Below are positions 25,444-34,152 of a stretch of DNA of 64,000 nucleotides, one piece after another. Position 1 is the first letter of the stretch; each line of letters begins with the position of its first letter. The stretch is from Magnetospirillum sp. 64-120. Its GTDB lineage: Bacteria; Pseudomonadota; Alphaproteobacteria; Rhodospirillales; Magnetospirillaceae. The position numbers were made by a program, and so were the translations under genes. The stretch spans positions 124,001 through 188,000 of the forward strand of contig MKVK01000043.1 of the NCBI GenBank assembly GCA_001898825.1, written 5' to 3'. The notes below the pieces were generated by a model that worked only from the letters and a program-made list of their open reading frames with translations, did no database searches and had not been told where the DNA came from.

Positions 25444-26393
25444 GACGGCAATCCGGCAAGGGTGCGGGCGGAAATCAGGGTCTCAAGAACGTGCAAAGCC
25501 TGGACGCCGGAACAGGGCGGGGGGATGTCGCCGTCGATGGCGGCCACGAAGGCGGCCATCTCGGCCACATAGTCGTCGGCGTAGGAACCGGGATAGGTGG
25601 TGTCTTCGACCACTTGGCCTTGGGTGTCGCGCCACAGCAGGCGGCGGCCATCCAGGTCGATGCGCAGAGCCCCCAAGGTGCCGGCGATCTCAGCATATCG
25701 ATGGCGCGGGCGGGTGACGTAGTCCACGTGGATGGACGAACGGGGGCCATCATGGTCCAAGATGACGTCGGCCATGTCCTCGGCGGTCAGGCCAATGCTG
25801 CCGGTATGGGTGGCGACGCAGGACAAAGCCGTCGCCGGGCCCAGCAGATGGCAGGCCAGATCGATTTCGTGGACATAGTCGAACAGGGCGCCGCCGGTCT
25901 TGGGATCGTTGGCGTAACCTTGGGTCCAGTCCTGGCCCGGCCGCCATTCGGGCAGATACAGCGCCGCCAGGAAACGGCCCCACAAAGGCTTTCCCAGGTG
26001 ACCCGCGTTCAGGATTTCAGCGGCACGGCGCACGGCGGGGTGCAGGCGCAGCATCATCGCCACCGCCACCACCAGCCCGGCCTGTTCGGCCCGGGCCATC
26101 AGCGCGGCCAGGCCATCGGCACGGTGGGCCAGGGGTTTTTCCACCAGCACGTGGCGGCCGGCATCCAGGCAGGCCCGCAAATCGTCCAGGTGGTGTTCCG
26201 AAGGCGACGCCACCACCACCGCTGTCGCTTGGGCGATGGCGTCCAGGCGGTCGGCGGTGACCATGCCGCCCTTTTCCGCCAACAGGGCGCGGCGTTCCGG
26301 GCCGGGGTCGAAGCCGATGACCTTTCGCCCTTGGGCCAGGGCGTTCACGGCATGACGCAGGCCGATGCTGCCCAGGCCCAGCACGGCGATCAT
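25440..26393 (-). CDS. Gfo/Idh/MocA family oxidoreductase
   Basis: An NAD(P)-dependent sugar oxidoreductase of 317 residues. The N-terminal Rossmann fold carries IAVLGLGSIGLRHA, followed by VVVASPSEHHLDDLRACLDAGRHVLVEKPLA with the conserved EKP lysine. The C-terminal domain includes GGALFDYVHEIDLACHLLG, where the family's catalytic histidine pattern (D-x2-HEID) is clear. Such enzymes oxidise or epimerise nucleotide sugars. It sits between the PseB-type gene and the fusion gene and is coupled to the latter by a 4-base overlap, so it should act in the same sugar pathway. Confidence 0.9.
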   Translation of the reverse strand: MIAVLGLGSIGLRHAVNALAQGRKVIGFDPGPERRALLAEKGGMVTADRLDAIAQATAVVVASPSEHHLDDLRACLDAGRHVLVEKPLAHRADGLAALMARAEQAGLVVAVAMMLRLHPAVRRAAEILNAGHLGKPLWGRFLAALYLPEWRPGQDWTQGYANDPKTGGALFDYVHEIDLACHLLGPATALSCVATHTGSIGLTAEDMADVILDHDGPRSSIHVDYVTRPRHRYAEIAGTLGALRIDLDGRRLLWRDTQGQVVEDTTYPGSYADDYVAEMAAFVAAIDGDIPPPCSGVQALHVLETLISARTLAGLPS

Positions 26394-26405
26394 CGCCGGC
26401 TCTCC

Positions 26406-27437
26406 TTACAGCAGCGAGCGGCTGATCATGCTCAGCAACTCGGCGTCGCTGAGCCACCAGTCGTTGTTGTCGCTGGAATAACGGAATTCCTCGGGCACCG
26501 GTTTGGCGTTGGCCGGCAGGTCGGACTTGGTCCAAAACGACAGCGCCGGATAAATCAAATAGCGGTCGTCCAGTTCGTGAGTGGTCCGCGATTCTTCTTC
26601 CGCCACCATCACTTCGTGCAGCTTCTCGCCCGGGCGGATGCCGATGACCTTTTGCGGCAGATGCGGCGCCATGGCCTTGGCCAGTTCGGTGATGCGCATC
26701 GAGGGAATCTTCGGAATGAAGATCTCGCCGCCCTTCATCATGGCCAAAGACGACAGCACGAAGTCGACGCCTTGTTGCAGGGTGATCCAGAACCGGGTCA
26801 TGCGGTCGTCGGTGATGGGCAGATGGTCGGCGCCCTGGGCCACCAATTGCTGGTAGAACGGCACCACCGATCCCTTGGACCCCACCACGTTGCCGTAACG
26901 GACCACGCAAAAGCGGGTATGGGCCCGACCGGCGATGTTGTTGGCGGCGACGAAGACCTTTTCGGCGGCCAATTTGCTGGCGCCGTACAGGTTGACCGGG
27001 TTGACGGCCTTGTCGGTGGACAGCGCCACCACCGCCGACACGTTGTTGTCGATGGCGGCGCGGACCACGTTCTCGGCGCCCCAGACATTGGTGTGCAAGC
27101 ATTCGGTGGGGTTGTATTCGGCCAGCGGCACATGCTTTTGCGCGGCGGCGTGAATGACCACGTCGACCCCCTTGAAGGCCCGGTTCAGGCGGTCGAGGTC
27201 GCGCACGTCACCCAGGAAATAGCGAATGGCCGGGTACTTGTCCTCGGGGAATTCGCGCTGCATCTCGAAATGCTTTTGTTCGTCGCGCGAAAAGACGATC
27301 AGGCGCCCGACCTTGTAATGCGCCAGCACGGTGCGGATGAATTCACGGCCGAACGAGCCGGTGCCGCCGGTGACCAAAACGGATTTGCCGTCCAGGTGGT
27401 CGCCGATGTCGTGGCGAAAGGTATTGAGAATGGTCAA
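26406..27437 (-). CDS. pseB: UDP-N-acetylglucosamine 4,6-dehydratase (PseB type)
   Basis: PseB converts UDP-GlcNAc into a 4-keto-6-deoxy sugar, the first step of pseudaminic-acid-like pathways. The extended SDR fold shows VLVTGGTGSFGREFI (cofactor loop), IVFSRDEQKHFEMQ, FLGDVRD, VIHAAAQKHVPLAEYNP and LSTDKAVNPVNLYGASKLAAEK with the catalytic Tyr-x3-Lys. These blocks match the polysaccharide-biosynthesis dehydratases (FlaA1/PseB/CapD). It has 343 residues. The ending, with SSDNNDWWLSDAEL, is typical of PseB. It is the first gene of the three-gene sugar operon. No PseC, PseG or PseI homologue is inside the window. Confidence 0.9.
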   Translation of the reverse strand: MTILNTFRHDIGDHLDGKSVLVTGGTGSFGREFIRTVLAHYKVGRLIVFSRDEQKHFEMQREFPEDKYPAIRYFLGDVRDLDRLNRAFKGVDVVIHAAAQKHVPLAEYNPTECLHTNVWGAENVVRAAIDNNVSAVVALSTDKAVNPVNLYGASKLAAEKVFVAANNIAGRAHTRFCVVRYGNVVGSKGSVVPFYQQLVAQGADHLPITDDRMTRFWITLQQGVDFVLSSLAMMKGGEIFIPKIPSMRITELAKAMAPHLPQKVIGIRPGEKLHEVMVAEEESRTTHELDDRYLIYPALSFWTKSDLPANAKPVPEEFRYSSDNNDWWLSDAELLSMISRSLL

Positions 27438-27519
27438 GGCTAACCTCGCAGCTGGATTCGGATGTTCTATCCGGTCCTTAGAATGCGTGGTTAATGGTTA
27501 AGAATTCCTGGCCAGTCCC

Positions 27520-28560
27520 TCAGCCGCTGATGATTTCGAACAGACTTTTCTGCTCGGCGAAGGGCGAGGACATGAACATCTGCTGGATGAAGTTGGACGC
27601 CTGTCCGTTGGTCAGGCTAAGGGTGTTCACCGACAGTTCATAGCGGGTCTTGGCCGCACGCAGTTCGGCGTTCTTGGCGTCCAGGATTTCGTTGGACTTG
27701 GTCTCGAACTCGTCCTTGGCCTGGTCCTGCTTCAGGCCCAGGGTCTTGTAGGCGCCGGACAATTGCGCCTCTGCGATGCCCCATTGGGTTTCCGCCATGC
27801 GCACCCGTTCCAGGGCGGCGTCGATGGCGGCCATGGCATTGTCCTGGTCGGTCGAGGACGCCAGGTTGTTGTATCCCCAGGCATTCAGCACGCCGCCGCC
27901 GCCGGTCTTCAAGGTGCCGGTATAGGTGGTGCCATTGGCGTCGAAGGTGATCTGGTCGCCGGTGACGGTGACGTTGGTCAGGCTGGCGAAATCAACCCCC
28001 GACAGCGACCCGCCGCTCAGCTTGCTGGTGGACGGGTCCGGGCGGGTGGTGCCGCTGCCGTCGTTCAACTCGATGGCGTAGTCGTTGCCCAGGAAATAAT
28101 GGCTCATCTGGATTTGGTAGTTGCCGGCATTGAGCAACTGGGTCTTGTCCGGCCACGTCCCCGCCAGGGTGCGGTTGTTGGACATCAGCGAATCGGCATC
28201 CAGCCACGACGAGCCCACCATGGAGGTCAGCGTCGAATAGGCATAGTCGAACGCCTCGGCCGAGCCGGTGGAGGCGGCGGTGCGCATTTCCAGCAACTTG
28301 TTGCGGATGTCGTCGATCTTGTCCAGCGCGGTCTGGACGTTTTGATAGGGGGCGGCGATTTCCGCCTTGGCGTCGGCGGCGGCTTGCAGGCGGGCTTCGT
28401 ATTCAGCCTGGACCGAGCCGTCGTACTTGTCCTGGATGGCGGCGCTTTCTTTTTTCCAACGTTCCGCCTGCGCCAGTTTGATGCGCAACATGGCGTTGTC
28501 GGAACTGTACTGGTACAGGCTGTGCTGCGTTTGCAACAGCGCGGAAATGTCGGTCGCCAT
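27520..28560 (-). CDS. Hypothetical helical protein, possible flagellar secretion substrate
   Basis: I do not recognise a named family. The 346-residue protein starts MATDISALLQTQHSLYQYSSDNAMLRIKLAQ, behind AGGTG. It has long helical N- and C-terminal segments (QTALDKIDDIRNKLLEMRTAAS; MAETQWGIAEAQLSGAYKTLGLKQDQ) surrounding a Thr/Ser/Gly-rich beta-like centre. It ends LSLTNGQASNFIQQMFMSS with no signal peptide. Helical termini around a variable centre is the pattern of flagellin-type or hook-associated proteins exported by the flagellar secretion system. Its divergent neighbour is flagellin-like, which supports but does not prove that reading. The sugar operon follows downstream on the same strand. 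Confidence 0.6.
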   Translation of the reverse strand: MATDISALLQTQHSLYQYSSDNAMLRIKLAQAERWKKESAAIQDKYDGSVQAEYEARLQAAADAKAEIAAPYQNVQTALDKIDDIRNKLLEMRTAASTGSAEAFDYAYSTLTSMVGSSWLDADSLMSNNRTLAGTWPDKTQLLNAGNYQIQMSHYFLGNDYAIELNDGSGTTRPDPSTSKLSGGSLSGVDFASLTNVTVTGDQITFDANGTTYTGTLKTGGGGVLNAWGYNNLASSTDQDNAMAAIDAALERVRMAETQWGIAEAQLSGAYKTLGLKQDQAKDEFETKSNEILDAKNAELRAAKTRYELSVNTLSLTNGQASNFIQQMFMSSPFAEQKSLFEIISG

Positions 28561-28704
28561 GATCACCTGCCTTGGGTCGACGTTCTATCGACTGGTCCGG
28601 TTCCGGACGGGTCCCGCCGGTCTTCGTCCGGCGTGCGGGTCACTATAGTCCAAGGGGAAATATAGCACCGGTTGCTTTCCAAGTCGTTATCATTTTCGCT
28701 TGCG

Positions 28705-28733
28705 TTGTCCCGGCGGGGGCAATGTGCTAGGAT
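28705..28733 (+). promoter_or_regulatory. Sigma-70-type promoter for the flagellin-like gene
   Basis: TTGTCC (28705-28710) and TAGGAT (28728-28733) are separated by exactly 17 bases in the divergent intergenic region. Transcription would begin near 28740, which would leave only about 5 bases before an in-frame ATG at 28745 and favours the start at 28796. Confidence 0.45.
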
Positions 28734-28795
28734 AATGGCGCAGAATGGCACAGGGCTGCGGGTTTGGCGGCCATCGTGACGGAAAGCGCACGGTC

Positions 28796-29524
28796 ATGGA
28801 AGCGGTAAGCAAAACAATCGGTCGGCAAGACGACCTGTACGCGCTGACGCAGGTCACTGGCGCGGCTTTCCGTCGTTTCGGCCAGATCGTCGCCGATTCC
28901 TCGGTCGCGTCCGCCGCGTCCGCCCGGACTTATTCCCTGGGCGAAGGGCGTCTGGCGACCCAGGCGGCCAGTTTGGCCGCCAACGACATCCTGAACCAGC
29001 TTTATGTCATCCGTGACAAAATCGGCATCGCCGACGGGCTGGGCGTTCCCAGCGAACGCTCCGACGCCAGCCGCACGTCCTTGCAGACCGACATCACCCT
29101 GGCGCTGGGGGGGATCGACAAGACCGTGGCCCAGGCCACGGTCGCGGGCGTCAACCTGGTGTCGCAGCCGGTTTCGGCCGTGCGTATCCAGACCACCAAC
29201 CTGGGCGGCGTCACCACGGTGACCAGCCAGCCGCTGGACAGCGCCAGCCTGGGGCTTAGCGGCTTAAGCGTCATCGACCAATCTTCCACCGAGGCGGCGA
29301 GATCCGCCGTCGAGCGCGCCATCCAGCAGGTGTCCATCCGCTATGACGCCCTGTCCACCTCGGTGCGGGGGCTCAGCTACGACGACGGCATCACCTCGAC
29401 CCTGGTGCGGTCGCTGACCGGCCTGGGGGCTTCCGGTGCGTCGTCGGGCTATTCGTCTTCCGCCGCATCCGCCGTATCCTCGGCGTCCTTGTCGCGCGGT
29501 TCTTTGGTCAACATCCGGGCATGA
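28796..29524 (+). CDS. Flagellin-like protein
   Basis: A 242-residue protein with the core pattern of the flagellin D1 domain: LNQLYVIRDKIGIADGLGVPSERSDASRTSLQTDI... and ALGGIDKTVAQATVAGVNLV correspond to the LQRIRELAVQ...DRASLQ.E..QL..EIDRI...T.FNG..LL region. AVERAIQQVSIRYDALSTSVRGL resembles the C-terminal helix pairing of flagellins. The extreme N-terminal D0 sequence is diverged and the tail is Ser-rich, so it would not be an ordinary filament flagellin. There is no signal peptide. I use the ATG at 28796 because a plausible promoter would put the upstream ATG almost at the transcript start. The acetyltransferase gene overlaps its stop by ATGA. Confidence 0.65.
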   Translation: MEAVSKTIGRQDDLYALTQVTGAAFRRFGQIVADSSVASAASARTYSLGEGRLATQAASLAANDILNQLYVIRDKIGIADGLGVPSERSDASRTSLQTDITLALGGIDKTVAQATVAGVNLVSQPVSAVRIQTTNLGGVTTVTSQPLDSASLGLSGLSVIDQSSTEAARSAVERAIQQVSIRYDALSTSVRGLSYDDGITSTLVRSLTGLGASGASSGYSSSAASAVSSASLSRGSLVNIRA

Positions 29525-29976
29525 CCCTTGTCCTGAAGCCGGCGGCGATGGCGGATGCCGCGGACCTGTTCGCGTGGCGCAACGACCCGCTGACCCGCGC
29601 GCAATCGCGCAACCACGACGCCATCGCCTGGGACGACCATTGCCGATGGCTGGGGCGCGTGCTGGACGACGCCGGCTGCCTGTTCCTGGTGGCTTGGCAA
29701 GACGGTGCCCGAGTGGGCATGGTTCGTTTCAACCACCGCCCTGACAAAGGCGTGTGGGAGGTCAGCATCGGGATCGCGCCCGCGGCTCAGGGACAGGGGC
29801 TGGGGCGTCTTGTCCTGGGGGCGGGGGTCGGCCGCCTGCGCGGCGAAAATCCCGGCGCGGTGGTGCTGGCGGCGGTGCTGCCCGGCAACCGGGCCAGCGA
29901 GCGGCTGTTCCTGGGGGCGGGGTTCGTCCCCGTCGTTTCCGACGAGGATTGTCGCCATTTTTTGCTTGGGGCGTGA
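29521..29976 (+). CDS. GNAT acetyltransferase, PseH-like
   Basis: A 151-residue GNAT-fold N-acetyltransferase. The N-terminus LVLKPAAMADAADLFAWRNDPLTRAQS carries the WRND motif typical of PseH and related sugar-amine acetyltransferases. The acetyl-CoA site is IGIAPAAQGQGLGRLVLGAGV (Q/R-x-x-G-x-G/A), and VLPGNRASERLFLGAGFVPV is the C-terminal block. It likely acetylates an amino group of a nucleotide sugar. It overlaps the flagellin-like gene by 4 bases and lies opposite the pseB-type operon, which supports a role in flagellin glycosylation. Confidence 0.8.
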   Translation: MTLVLKPAAMADAADLFAWRNDPLTRAQSRNHDAIAWDDHCRWLGRVLDDAGCLFLVAWQDGARVGMVRFNHRPDKGVWEVSIGIAPAAQGQGLGRLVLGAGVGRLRGENPGAVVLAAVLPGNRASERLFLGAGFVPVVSDEDCRHFLLGA

Positions 29977-30029
29977 CAGCGCGGGGCGGCTTTGGCTATA
30001 AGCCCCTGCGCAGTCCCCAGGAGGTGGCA

Positions 30030-30311
30030 ATGGAAAACCGCGAAATGTATGACGAGATCAACGCCCTGGTCGGTGCGGTGGCCAAGGCCTTCGACACCAG
30101 CGAGACCGAGGTGATCACCGCCATCGAGCAAGGCCGCCTGGGCATGGAGATGCTGGTGGACGACGAAGGCCGCAATTATATCCAGGCCCAATTCGACGAA
30201 CGCTCGGCGCGGATCTATCCCGGCGCCATCTTCCGCGAGGACGACGACGGCTCGGATGTCGAGGCCGAAGACGACGGCTCGTGCGGGGGCGGATGCAGTT
30301 GCGGGCATTGA
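30030..30311 (+). CDS. Small hypothetical protein with Cys-rich tail
   Basis: A 93-residue acidic protein with a good CAGGAGG ribosome site. The N-terminal part is helical (EMYDEINALVGAVAKAFDTSETEVITAIEQGRLGME) and the centre has VDDEGRNYIQAQF. It ends in an Asp/Glu-rich stretch followed by SCGGGCSCGH: three cysteines and a histidine in the last ten residues, a plausible metal-binding tail. I do not recognise a family. Confidence 0.6.
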   Translation: MENREMYDEINALVGAVAKAFDTSETEVITAIEQGRLGMEMLVDDEGRNYIQAQFDERSARIYPGAIFREDDDGSDVEAEDDGSCGGGCSCGH

Positions 30312-30385
30312 TGCCCCTTTAACTCCGCTTTGGCGGTTCCCATGTGCATGCCCTGAGGTGTTGTTTCACCGCGGGAGGACAGGAC

Positions 30386-31162
30386 ATGCGAACCGTCACC
30401 CATTCCGGCGCCGAAAACGCGGCGCACGTTCGTGAAATCACTTTGAACCATCCCTGGGATTGGCTGTCCGCCGGCTGGCAGGACATGTGCGCCAATCCCG
30501 GCATCAGCTATTTCTATGGCGGCCTGTTCACCGCCATCGGCCTGGGCCTGTTCTATGGCCTGGACGCCATCGACATGGGCTATCTGATCCTGCCTTTGGC
30601 CTTCGGCTTCGCCCTGGTCGGCCCGGTGGCCGCCGTCGGGCTTTATGAAACCAGCCGCCGTCAGGCTGACGGCATCAACGCCAGTTTCGGCGACGCCTTC
30701 ACCGCCATCCGCCGCAACCCCACCCAGATCGCCCTGGTTGGCGCCTTTCTGCTGATCGCCTTTCTGGCCTGGGTGCGTCTGGCCATGCTGGAATTCATGC
30801 TGTTCTTCGGATCGGCGCCGCCGTCCCTGGATCATCTGATCGACACCATGCTGTTGTCCCCGCAAAGCCTGTCCTTCCTGCTGGTGGGCATGATCAGCGG
30901 GGGCGCCTTGGCCGCCGGCGTCTTCGCCATGACCGCCATCGCCGTCCCCATGCTGCTGGACCGCAAGGATTGCGACGCCATGACCGCCATGCTGACCAGC
31001 GTGGAAGCGGTGCGGAAGAATTGGCGGGCCATGGCGCTGTGGGGCGGGCTGATCAGCTTTTTCACCTTGTTCGGCATGGCGCTGTTCTTCGTCGGCTTGT
31101 TGGTGACGCTGCCGCTGATCGGTCATGCCAGCTGGCATGCCTATCGCGATCTGGTCGAGTGA
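30386..31162 (+). CDS. DUF2189 family integral membrane protein
   Basis: A 258-residue membrane protein with GGGAGGA placed 9 bases before the chosen ATG; an upstream in-frame ATG lacks such a site. DUF2189 landmarks are the soluble start (REITLNHPWDWLSAGWQDM), LAFGFALVGPVAAVGLYETSRR, and the final GGLISFFTLFGMALFFVGLLVTLPLIGHASWHAYRDLV. Five to six TM helices are visible. The family has no established function. It appears transcribed alone. Confidence 0.85.
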   Translation: MRTVTHSGAENAAHVREITLNHPWDWLSAGWQDMCANPGISYFYGGLFTAIGLGLFYGLDAIDMGYLILPLAFGFALVGPVAAVGLYETSRRQADGINASFGDAFTAIRRNPTQIALVGAFLLIAFLAWVRLAMLEFMLFFGSAPPSLDHLIDTMLLSPQSLSFLLVGMISGGALAAGVFAMTAIAVPMLLDRKDCDAMTAMLTSVEAVRKNWRAMALWGGLISFFTLFGMALFFVGLLVTLPLIGHASWHAYRDLVE

Positions 31163-31230
31163 CTTTTTTCCCAGGCGGGCGCATTCTGTCGGCGGGATCT
31201 GGGTGAACGCTGGCAAGGGGGAGCTTGTCC

Positions 31231-32013
31231 ATGGAAAACGGTCTGTTGGTGAAGGTCGAGGGCGCGGTGGCGACCCTGACGCTGACGCGCCCCGAAGTGC
31301 ACAACGCCTTGGACGAGGCGTTGGTGGTCAACCTGACCCAGGCTTTCCAGAAACTGAGCGTGGCCGAAGCCGTTCGCGTGGTGGTTCTGGAAGCCCAGGG
31401 CAAGACTTTCTGTGCCGGTTTGGATGTGGGATGGGTGCGCCGTTCCATCGCCGCCTCTCGTGAAGACAACCAGCGCGACGCCATGATGGTGGCGGTGCTG
31501 ATGGAGGCCGTCGACCGCTGCCCCAAGCCGGTCGTCGCCTGTGTGTCCGGCGCCGCCCTGGGGGGCGGCGTCGGTTTGTTGGCGGCGGCGGATATCGTGC
31601 TGGCTTCGGAAGAAGCCAGTTTTGCTTTGACCGAGGTGCGGCTGGGGCTGGAACCCACCATCATCGGCCCGCAAGTGGTGGCGGCCATGGGGGCGCGGGC
31701 CAGCCGGCGTTATTGGCTGTCAGGGGAACGTTTCGACGCCCGCGAGGCGTTTCGCCTGGGGCTGGTCCACGCCGTGGTCGCCGCCGACAAGCTGGCGGAA
31801 GCCCGCGACCGCATGGTGGAAAATTGCCTGAAGGGGGCGCCCAAGGCGCAGGCCGGGGCGAAGGAAGCCATCCGGCTGGTGTCCGAAGCCGAACACGGCC
31901 CCGATCTGATGCGGCTGATCGCCCACCGCTTTTCTGAACAGCGGGTTGGCGACGAATGTGCCGAGGGCATCGCCGCTTTCCTGGAAAAGCGCAAACCGGG
32001 CTGGAGCATCTGA
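31231..32013 (+). CDS. Enoyl-CoA hydratase/isomerase family protein (methylglutaconyl-CoA hydratase-like)
   Basis: A crotonase-fold protein of 260 residues. I use the ATG at 31231, with AAGGGGGAG upstream. GKTFCAGLDVGWV and SGAALGGGVGLLAAADIVLASE form the oxyanion hole, and FALTEVRLGLEPTIIGPQVV contains one of the catalytic glutamates. The latter string and GERFDAREAFRLGLVH resemble the methylglutaconyl-CoA hydratase group, so a role in leucine or isoprenoid breakdown is possible, though other acyl-CoA hydratases cannot be excluded. A CoA-transferase gene follows 58 bases later. Confidence 0.85.
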   Translation: MENGLLVKVEGAVATLTLTRPEVHNALDEALVVNLTQAFQKLSVAEAVRVVVLEAQGKTFCAGLDVGWVRRSIAASREDNQRDAMMVAVLMEAVDRCPKPVVACVSGAALGGGVGLLAAADIVLASEEASFALTEVRLGLEPTIIGPQVVAAMGARASRRYWLSGERFDAREAFRLGLVHAVVAADKLAEARDRMVENCLKGAPKAQAGAKEAIRLVSEAEHGPDLMRLIAHRFSEQRVGDECAEGIAAFLEKRKPGWSI

Positions 32014-32071
32014 CAGACTTGACCGCCCCTGGCCGGCCTGCTTCCCTGGAGCCTCCAGACGGAGGTCTTTC

Positions 32072-33184
32072 ATGCTTGCCCAATGCCTTGCCGGTATCCG
32101 TGTCCTTGATCTCAGCCAGTACATCCCTGGTCCCTTCGCCACCCAGTGGCTGTCCGACATGGGCGCCGAGGTGGTCAAGGTCGAGCCGCCGGTGGGCGAT
32201 CCCATGCGGACCATGGGACAGGCCGACGCCGACGGCACCACCTATTTCTACAAACTGGCCAACCGCAACAAAAGCGTGGTCCGGCTGGATCTGAAAAGCC
32301 CCGAGGGCAAGGCGGCGCTGGCGGCGCTGCTGGCCAAGGCGGACGTGTTGGTGGAAGCCTATCGCCCCGGTGTGCTGGATCGTCTGGGCTTTGGTGACGG
32401 CGAACTGAACCGCCTGAACCCGCGCCTGATCCATTGCTCGGTGTCGGGGTACGGCCAGACCGGTCCCCACGCCCCGGTGGCCGGTCACGACCTGACCTAT
32501 GTGGCATTGACCGGCGGTCTGGCGGCCAGCGGCATCGAGGCGCGGCCGGTGATGACCTTCCCGCCCTTGGCCGACCATGCCGGGGCCATGCTGGCGGTCC
32601 AGGCGGTGCTGGCCGCCTTGCTGCGGCGTGAACGCACCGGCCAGGGCGCCCGCCTGGACGTCAGCCTGTCGGAAGCGGCTTTGTCGTGGATGGGCGGCAT
32701 CTTGACTTCGGCCCATCGCGGCGAGTCCTTGCGGCGCGAGCATGACATCATCAATGGCGGTGCCGCCTTTTACCGTCTGTATCGCACCCGCGATTGCCGC
32801 TTCGTCGCCCTGGGCGCCATCGAGGACAAGTTCTGGCGCGCCTTCTGCAACGCGGTGGGACGCGAAGACTGGATCCATCGGCAGGGCGAGCCCATACCGC
32901 AAAATGATTTGATCGCGGAACTGGAAGCCCTGTTCCTGACCAAGGACCGCGACCAATGGGCGGCGCATCTGTGCCCGGTGGATTGCTGTTTCGAACCGGT
33001 ATTGGAACCGGCCGAGGCGCCAAACCATCCGCAATGGCAGGCCCGTGGCGTGGTCCAGGCGGGCAGCGACGCCGACGACGTGGTCGAAGTGCTGTTGCCC
33101 ATCTTCGTGGACGGGGCCGGCCCCGCGGCGCGGGTGCCGCTGGTGGAAATGGACGCCCAGGCGGTTCTGGACAAATGGCGATGA
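32072..33184 (+). CDS. CaiB/BaiF family CoA transferase
   Basis: A class III CoA transferase of 370 residues. The chosen ATG has GGAGG upstream and gives LAGIRVLDLSQYIPGPFATQ. GAEVVKVEPPVGDPMR, NRNKSVVRLDLKSPEGK and ADVLVEAYRPGVLDRLG are standard family blocks, and the catalytic aspartate lies in GHDLTYVALTGG. It is shorter at the C-terminus than long racemases but within range. Substrate unknown; alpha-methylacyl-CoA racemase activity is a possible alternative. It overlaps the CobD-like gene by ATGA. Confidence 0.88.
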   Translation: MLAQCLAGIRVLDLSQYIPGPFATQWLSDMGAEVVKVEPPVGDPMRTMGQADADGTTYFYKLANRNKSVVRLDLKSPEGKAALAALLAKADVLVEAYRPGVLDRLGFGDGELNRLNPRLIHCSVSGYGQTGPHAPVAGHDLTYVALTGGLAASGIEARPVMTFPPLADHAGAMLAVQAVLAALLRRERTGQGARLDVSLSEAALSWMGGILTSAHRGESLRREHDIINGGAAFYRLYRTRDCRFVALGAIEDKFWRAFCNAVGREDWIHRQGEPIPQNDLIAELEALFLTKDRDQWAAHLCPVDCCFEPVLEPAEAPNHPQWQARGVVQAGSDADDVVEVLLPIFVDGAGPAARVPLVEMDAQAVLDKWR

Positions 33185-34152
33185 CCGCTTTGCCGCTGCA
33201 TGGCGGCGACCTGGCCGCCGCCGAGGCCCGCTGGGGCAAGCCGGCCCAGGGCTGGCTGGACCTGTCCACCGGCATCAACCCTTGGCCTTATGCGGTGGGG
33301 CATCTGTCCGCCGACGCCTGGCACCGTCTGCCGGGGGCGGCGGAACAGGACGGATTGCGCCGTGCCGCCGCCGCCGCTTATGGCTGTGGCATGGAAAACG
33401 TCTTCGCCGGGCCGGGATCGTCCTGCCTGATCACCGCCTTGGCCCGCTGCTTTGGTCCGCGCCGGGTGGCGGTGGTGTCGCCCACCTATGGCGAACATGC
33501 GGTTGCCTGGAAAGCGGCCGGCCATGCGGTCAGCGAGGTGGGCATCGCCGCCGACGCGGCCGGGGCCGATGTGCTGGTGGTGGTCAACCCCAACAATCCC
33601 GACGGCCGTCTGCTGGACCCGGCGGACATTTTGGCCCTGTGCGAGCGTTTTCCCCTGGTGGTGGTGGACGAAGCCTTTTCCGAGGTCTCGCCCGGCCGCT
33701 CGGTGGCCGGCAGCCTGCGCCCCGGCCTGGTGGTGCTGCGCTCGTTCGGTAAGTTCTATGGGCTGGCCGGGCTGCGTTTGGGATTTTGTCTGGCCCAACC
33801 CGACGTGGTGGCGCGAATGGCGGCGCAGTTGGGGCCGTGGCCGGTTTCGGGGCCGGCCTTGGCGGTGGGGTGCGCCGCCCTGGCCGACCGGGTGTGGGCC
33901 GACGCCACCCGCGCCCATCTGGCCAATGCCGCCCAGCGTCTGGACGCGGTGCTGACCGCGGCGGGATTGCATGGGGTTGGCGGCACCGACCTGTTCCGGC
34001 TGGTGGAACATCCCGACGCGGCGGCGATCTATGATCGTCTGGGCCGTGCCGGCATCCTGGTCCGCGCTTTCGTCCAGCGCCCCGACTGGCTGCGTTTCGG
34101 TCTGCCCGGCGGCGAGACCGCCTTGCATCGCTTGCGGGATGCGCTGTCATGA
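33181..34152 (+). CDS. cobD: Threonine-phosphate decarboxylase-like aminotransferase
   Basis: A fold-type I PLP enzyme of 323 residues that resembles CobD (CobC in Pseudomonas nomenclature), which makes the aminopropanol phosphate linker of cobalamin. Support comes from the opening HGGDLAAAEARWG...WLDLSTGINPWPY, a string typical of CobD, followed by VVVNPNNPDGRL, VVDEAFSEV and LRSFGKFYGLAGLRLGF with the PLP lysine. No other cobalamin gene is in the window, so the name rests on sequence alone; a histidinol-phosphate aminotransferase-like enzyme is the alternative. It is coupled to its neighbours by 4-base overlaps. Confidence 0.8.
   Translation: MTALPLHGGDLAAAEARWGKPAQGWLDLSTGINPWPYAVGHLSADAWHRLPGAAEQDGLRRAAAAAYGCGMENVFAGPGSSCLITALARCFGPRRVAVVSPTYGEHAVAWKAAGHAVSEVGIAADAAGADVLVVVNPNNPDGRLLDPADILALCERFPLVVVDEAFSEVSPGRSVAGSLRPGLVVLRSFGKFYGLAGLRLGFCLAQPDVVARMAAQLGPWPVSGPALAVGCAALADRVWADATRAHLANAAQRLDAVLTAAGLHGVGGTDLFRLVEHPDAAAIYDRLGRAGILVRAFVQRPDWLRFGLPGGETALHRLRDALS

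Noticed and set aside
24172-25572. 466-codon plus-strand frame opposite the fusion gene
   Set aside because: Gly/Gln-rich translation without domains, antisense to two well-conserved enzyme halves.
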